This document shows, piece after piece, positions 63,470-64,000 of a DNA stretch of 64,000 bases. The notes beneath the pieces were generated by a model, which was given only the letters and a program-made list of their open reading frames with translations, was not told the DNA's origin and searched no databases. The stretch covers positions 53,974,053 through 54,038,052 of the forward strand of contig NC_084702.1 in NCBI RefSeq assembly GCF_028389875.1, given 5' to 3'. How positions within the stretch are numbered: position 1 is the stretch's first letter; every line of letters starts with the position of its first letter. This DNA is from Rhea pennata (taxonomy: Eukaryota; Chordata; Aves; Rheiformes; Rheidae). Both the position numbers and the translations under genes were made by a program.

Positions 63470-64000
63470 TTTGAACCTGTGTAAATCTCTTGCACCCATA
63501 ATGTCCCTCAGCGGTCCCACTGGCCGATATATGTTGCACAAAGAACTGCAAACTTATGTTTGTTTTGAACATTGCTCACATGAGCTTCATCTGATGCCTC
63601 CTTTTACCTCTTGCATCAGAGGCCTATCAGCCTTGATAGGCCTATCAACATCCTTGATTTTGTAGATCTTTATTATCAACTCTGTAAGTCATCTCTTTTC
63701 TAAATTCCAAATGCAAGGAAACTGTTTGATACTTTCAATCATCCTAGATTGCCTTCTCTGAACTTTTTCTAGTTCTCATGCTCTGATCTCAGACAGGATA
63801 CATCAAAACTGCATGTATAAAGGGGATGTTTCAGTATGCACACAAATTCTGGATATATACTGTGTTACCAAAACTGTCTTCTCTGTTCTGTTTCCAGTTC
63901 CTTTCCTAACCATTCTAAATGTTACCCTTCCTTTTTTGGCTGCTGCTGAGCACTGAGATGATTTTATGGAACTATCTTTTATAATCTTCAGATCTTGACC
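63470..64000 (+). mobile_element. Ancient amniote interspersed repeat (CR1/L3-like LINE tail)
   Basis: A chain of phrases in order matches a repeat common in turtles, crocodilians and birds, as I remember it. They are AATCTCTTGCACCCATAATG, then TATGTTTGTTTTGAAC, then GTAAGTCATCTCTTTTC, then TTGCCTTCTCTGAACTTTTT, then GCTGCTGCTGAGCACTGAGA followed by GGAACTATC. It is in plus orientation and runs off the right edge. It is strongly diverged, so it is old and inactive. The 94-codon open frame at 63,381-63,665 lies mostly inside it and is not a gene. The family name is my inference; the repeat homology itself is more secure. Confidence 0.6.
63620..63643. repeat. Perfect 10-bp hairpin
   Basis: AGGCCTATCA, loop GCCT, TGATAGGCCT: a perfect inverted repeat. 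GGCCTATCA is also repeated directly (63,621 and 63,639). It lies inside the ancient repeat and probably arose by local duplication. Confidence 0.85.

Larger units (their letters stand above)
46311..64000 (-). other. RASGRF2: RASGRF2 intron, at least 17.7 kb
   Basis: This is the upstream intron, open at the right edge. I looked for the Ser/Pro-rich exon expected before FNNSER and did not find it. The intron holds A- and T-rich simple repeats, polypyrimidine tracts, a 21-bp tandem duplication, exon-like blocks near 49 kb, a 124-codon open frame at 62.6-63.0 kb and an ancient repeat at the right end. Apart from these the sequence is ordinary AT-rich intron. Confidence 0.8.

Noticed and set aside
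63381..63665. 94-codon plus-strand frame
   Set aside because: Lies largely inside the ancient interspersed repeat.
1..64000. CRISPR arrays, operons, phage or insertion-sequence features, tRNA and rRNA genes
   Set aside because: None seen. The window is vertebrate nuclear DNA, and no tRNA-like or rRNA-like sequence was recognised by eye.

Overview
This is a gene-poor stretch of vertebrate nuclear DNA, AT-rich and dominated by introns, with short exons bounded by canonical GT-AG splice sites. It most likely comes from a bird. The first CKMT2 coding exon closely matches the avian sarcomeric mitochondrial creatine kinase leader as I remember it, the one clear LINE fragment is of the avian/reptilian CR1 type, and the gene order RASGRF2 next to CKMT2 matches the block on human 5q14 and the chicken Z chromosome. 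The Z linkage is inferred from synteny and cannot be read from the window.

Layout, left to right. From 1 to about 5 kb lies the 5' end of CKMT2 on the minus strand: one certain coding exon (693-865, start codon at 844) and one candidate non-coding upstream exon (4641-4714). From about 5 to 19.6 kb is intergenic sequence with no gene I can support, apart from a small CpG cluster near 6.6 kb. From 21,284 to 46,310 are the last ten coding exons of RASGRF2, also on the minus strand. They encode 341 residues covering the end of the REM (RasGEFN) region and the whole Cdc25-type RasGEF domain, ending at a TGA at 21,284-21,286. All ten exons keep frame across every junction, so this looks like an intact functional gene. 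Its 3' UTR runs leftward from 21,283 to an undetermined poly(A) site. From 46,311 to the right edge is the next RASGRF2 intron, at least 17.7 kb long; no further RASGRF2 exon was recognised there.

Repeats are sparse: one old CR1 fragment (about 30.3-30.7 kb), one ancient amniote LINE-tail-like repeat at the right edge (about 63.5-64.0 kb), several A/T homopolymers, two TA/CA microsatellites and some polypyrimidine tracts. No CRISPR, operon, phage or bacterial feature is present.

The most unusual signal is at 48.85-49.36 kb inside the large RASGRF2 intron. Two minus-strand blocks there read like real protein and have splice-like borders and raised CpG, but belong to no RASGRF2 exon and no family I recognise. 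They may be relics of another gene. I found no convincing new biological system beyond this.
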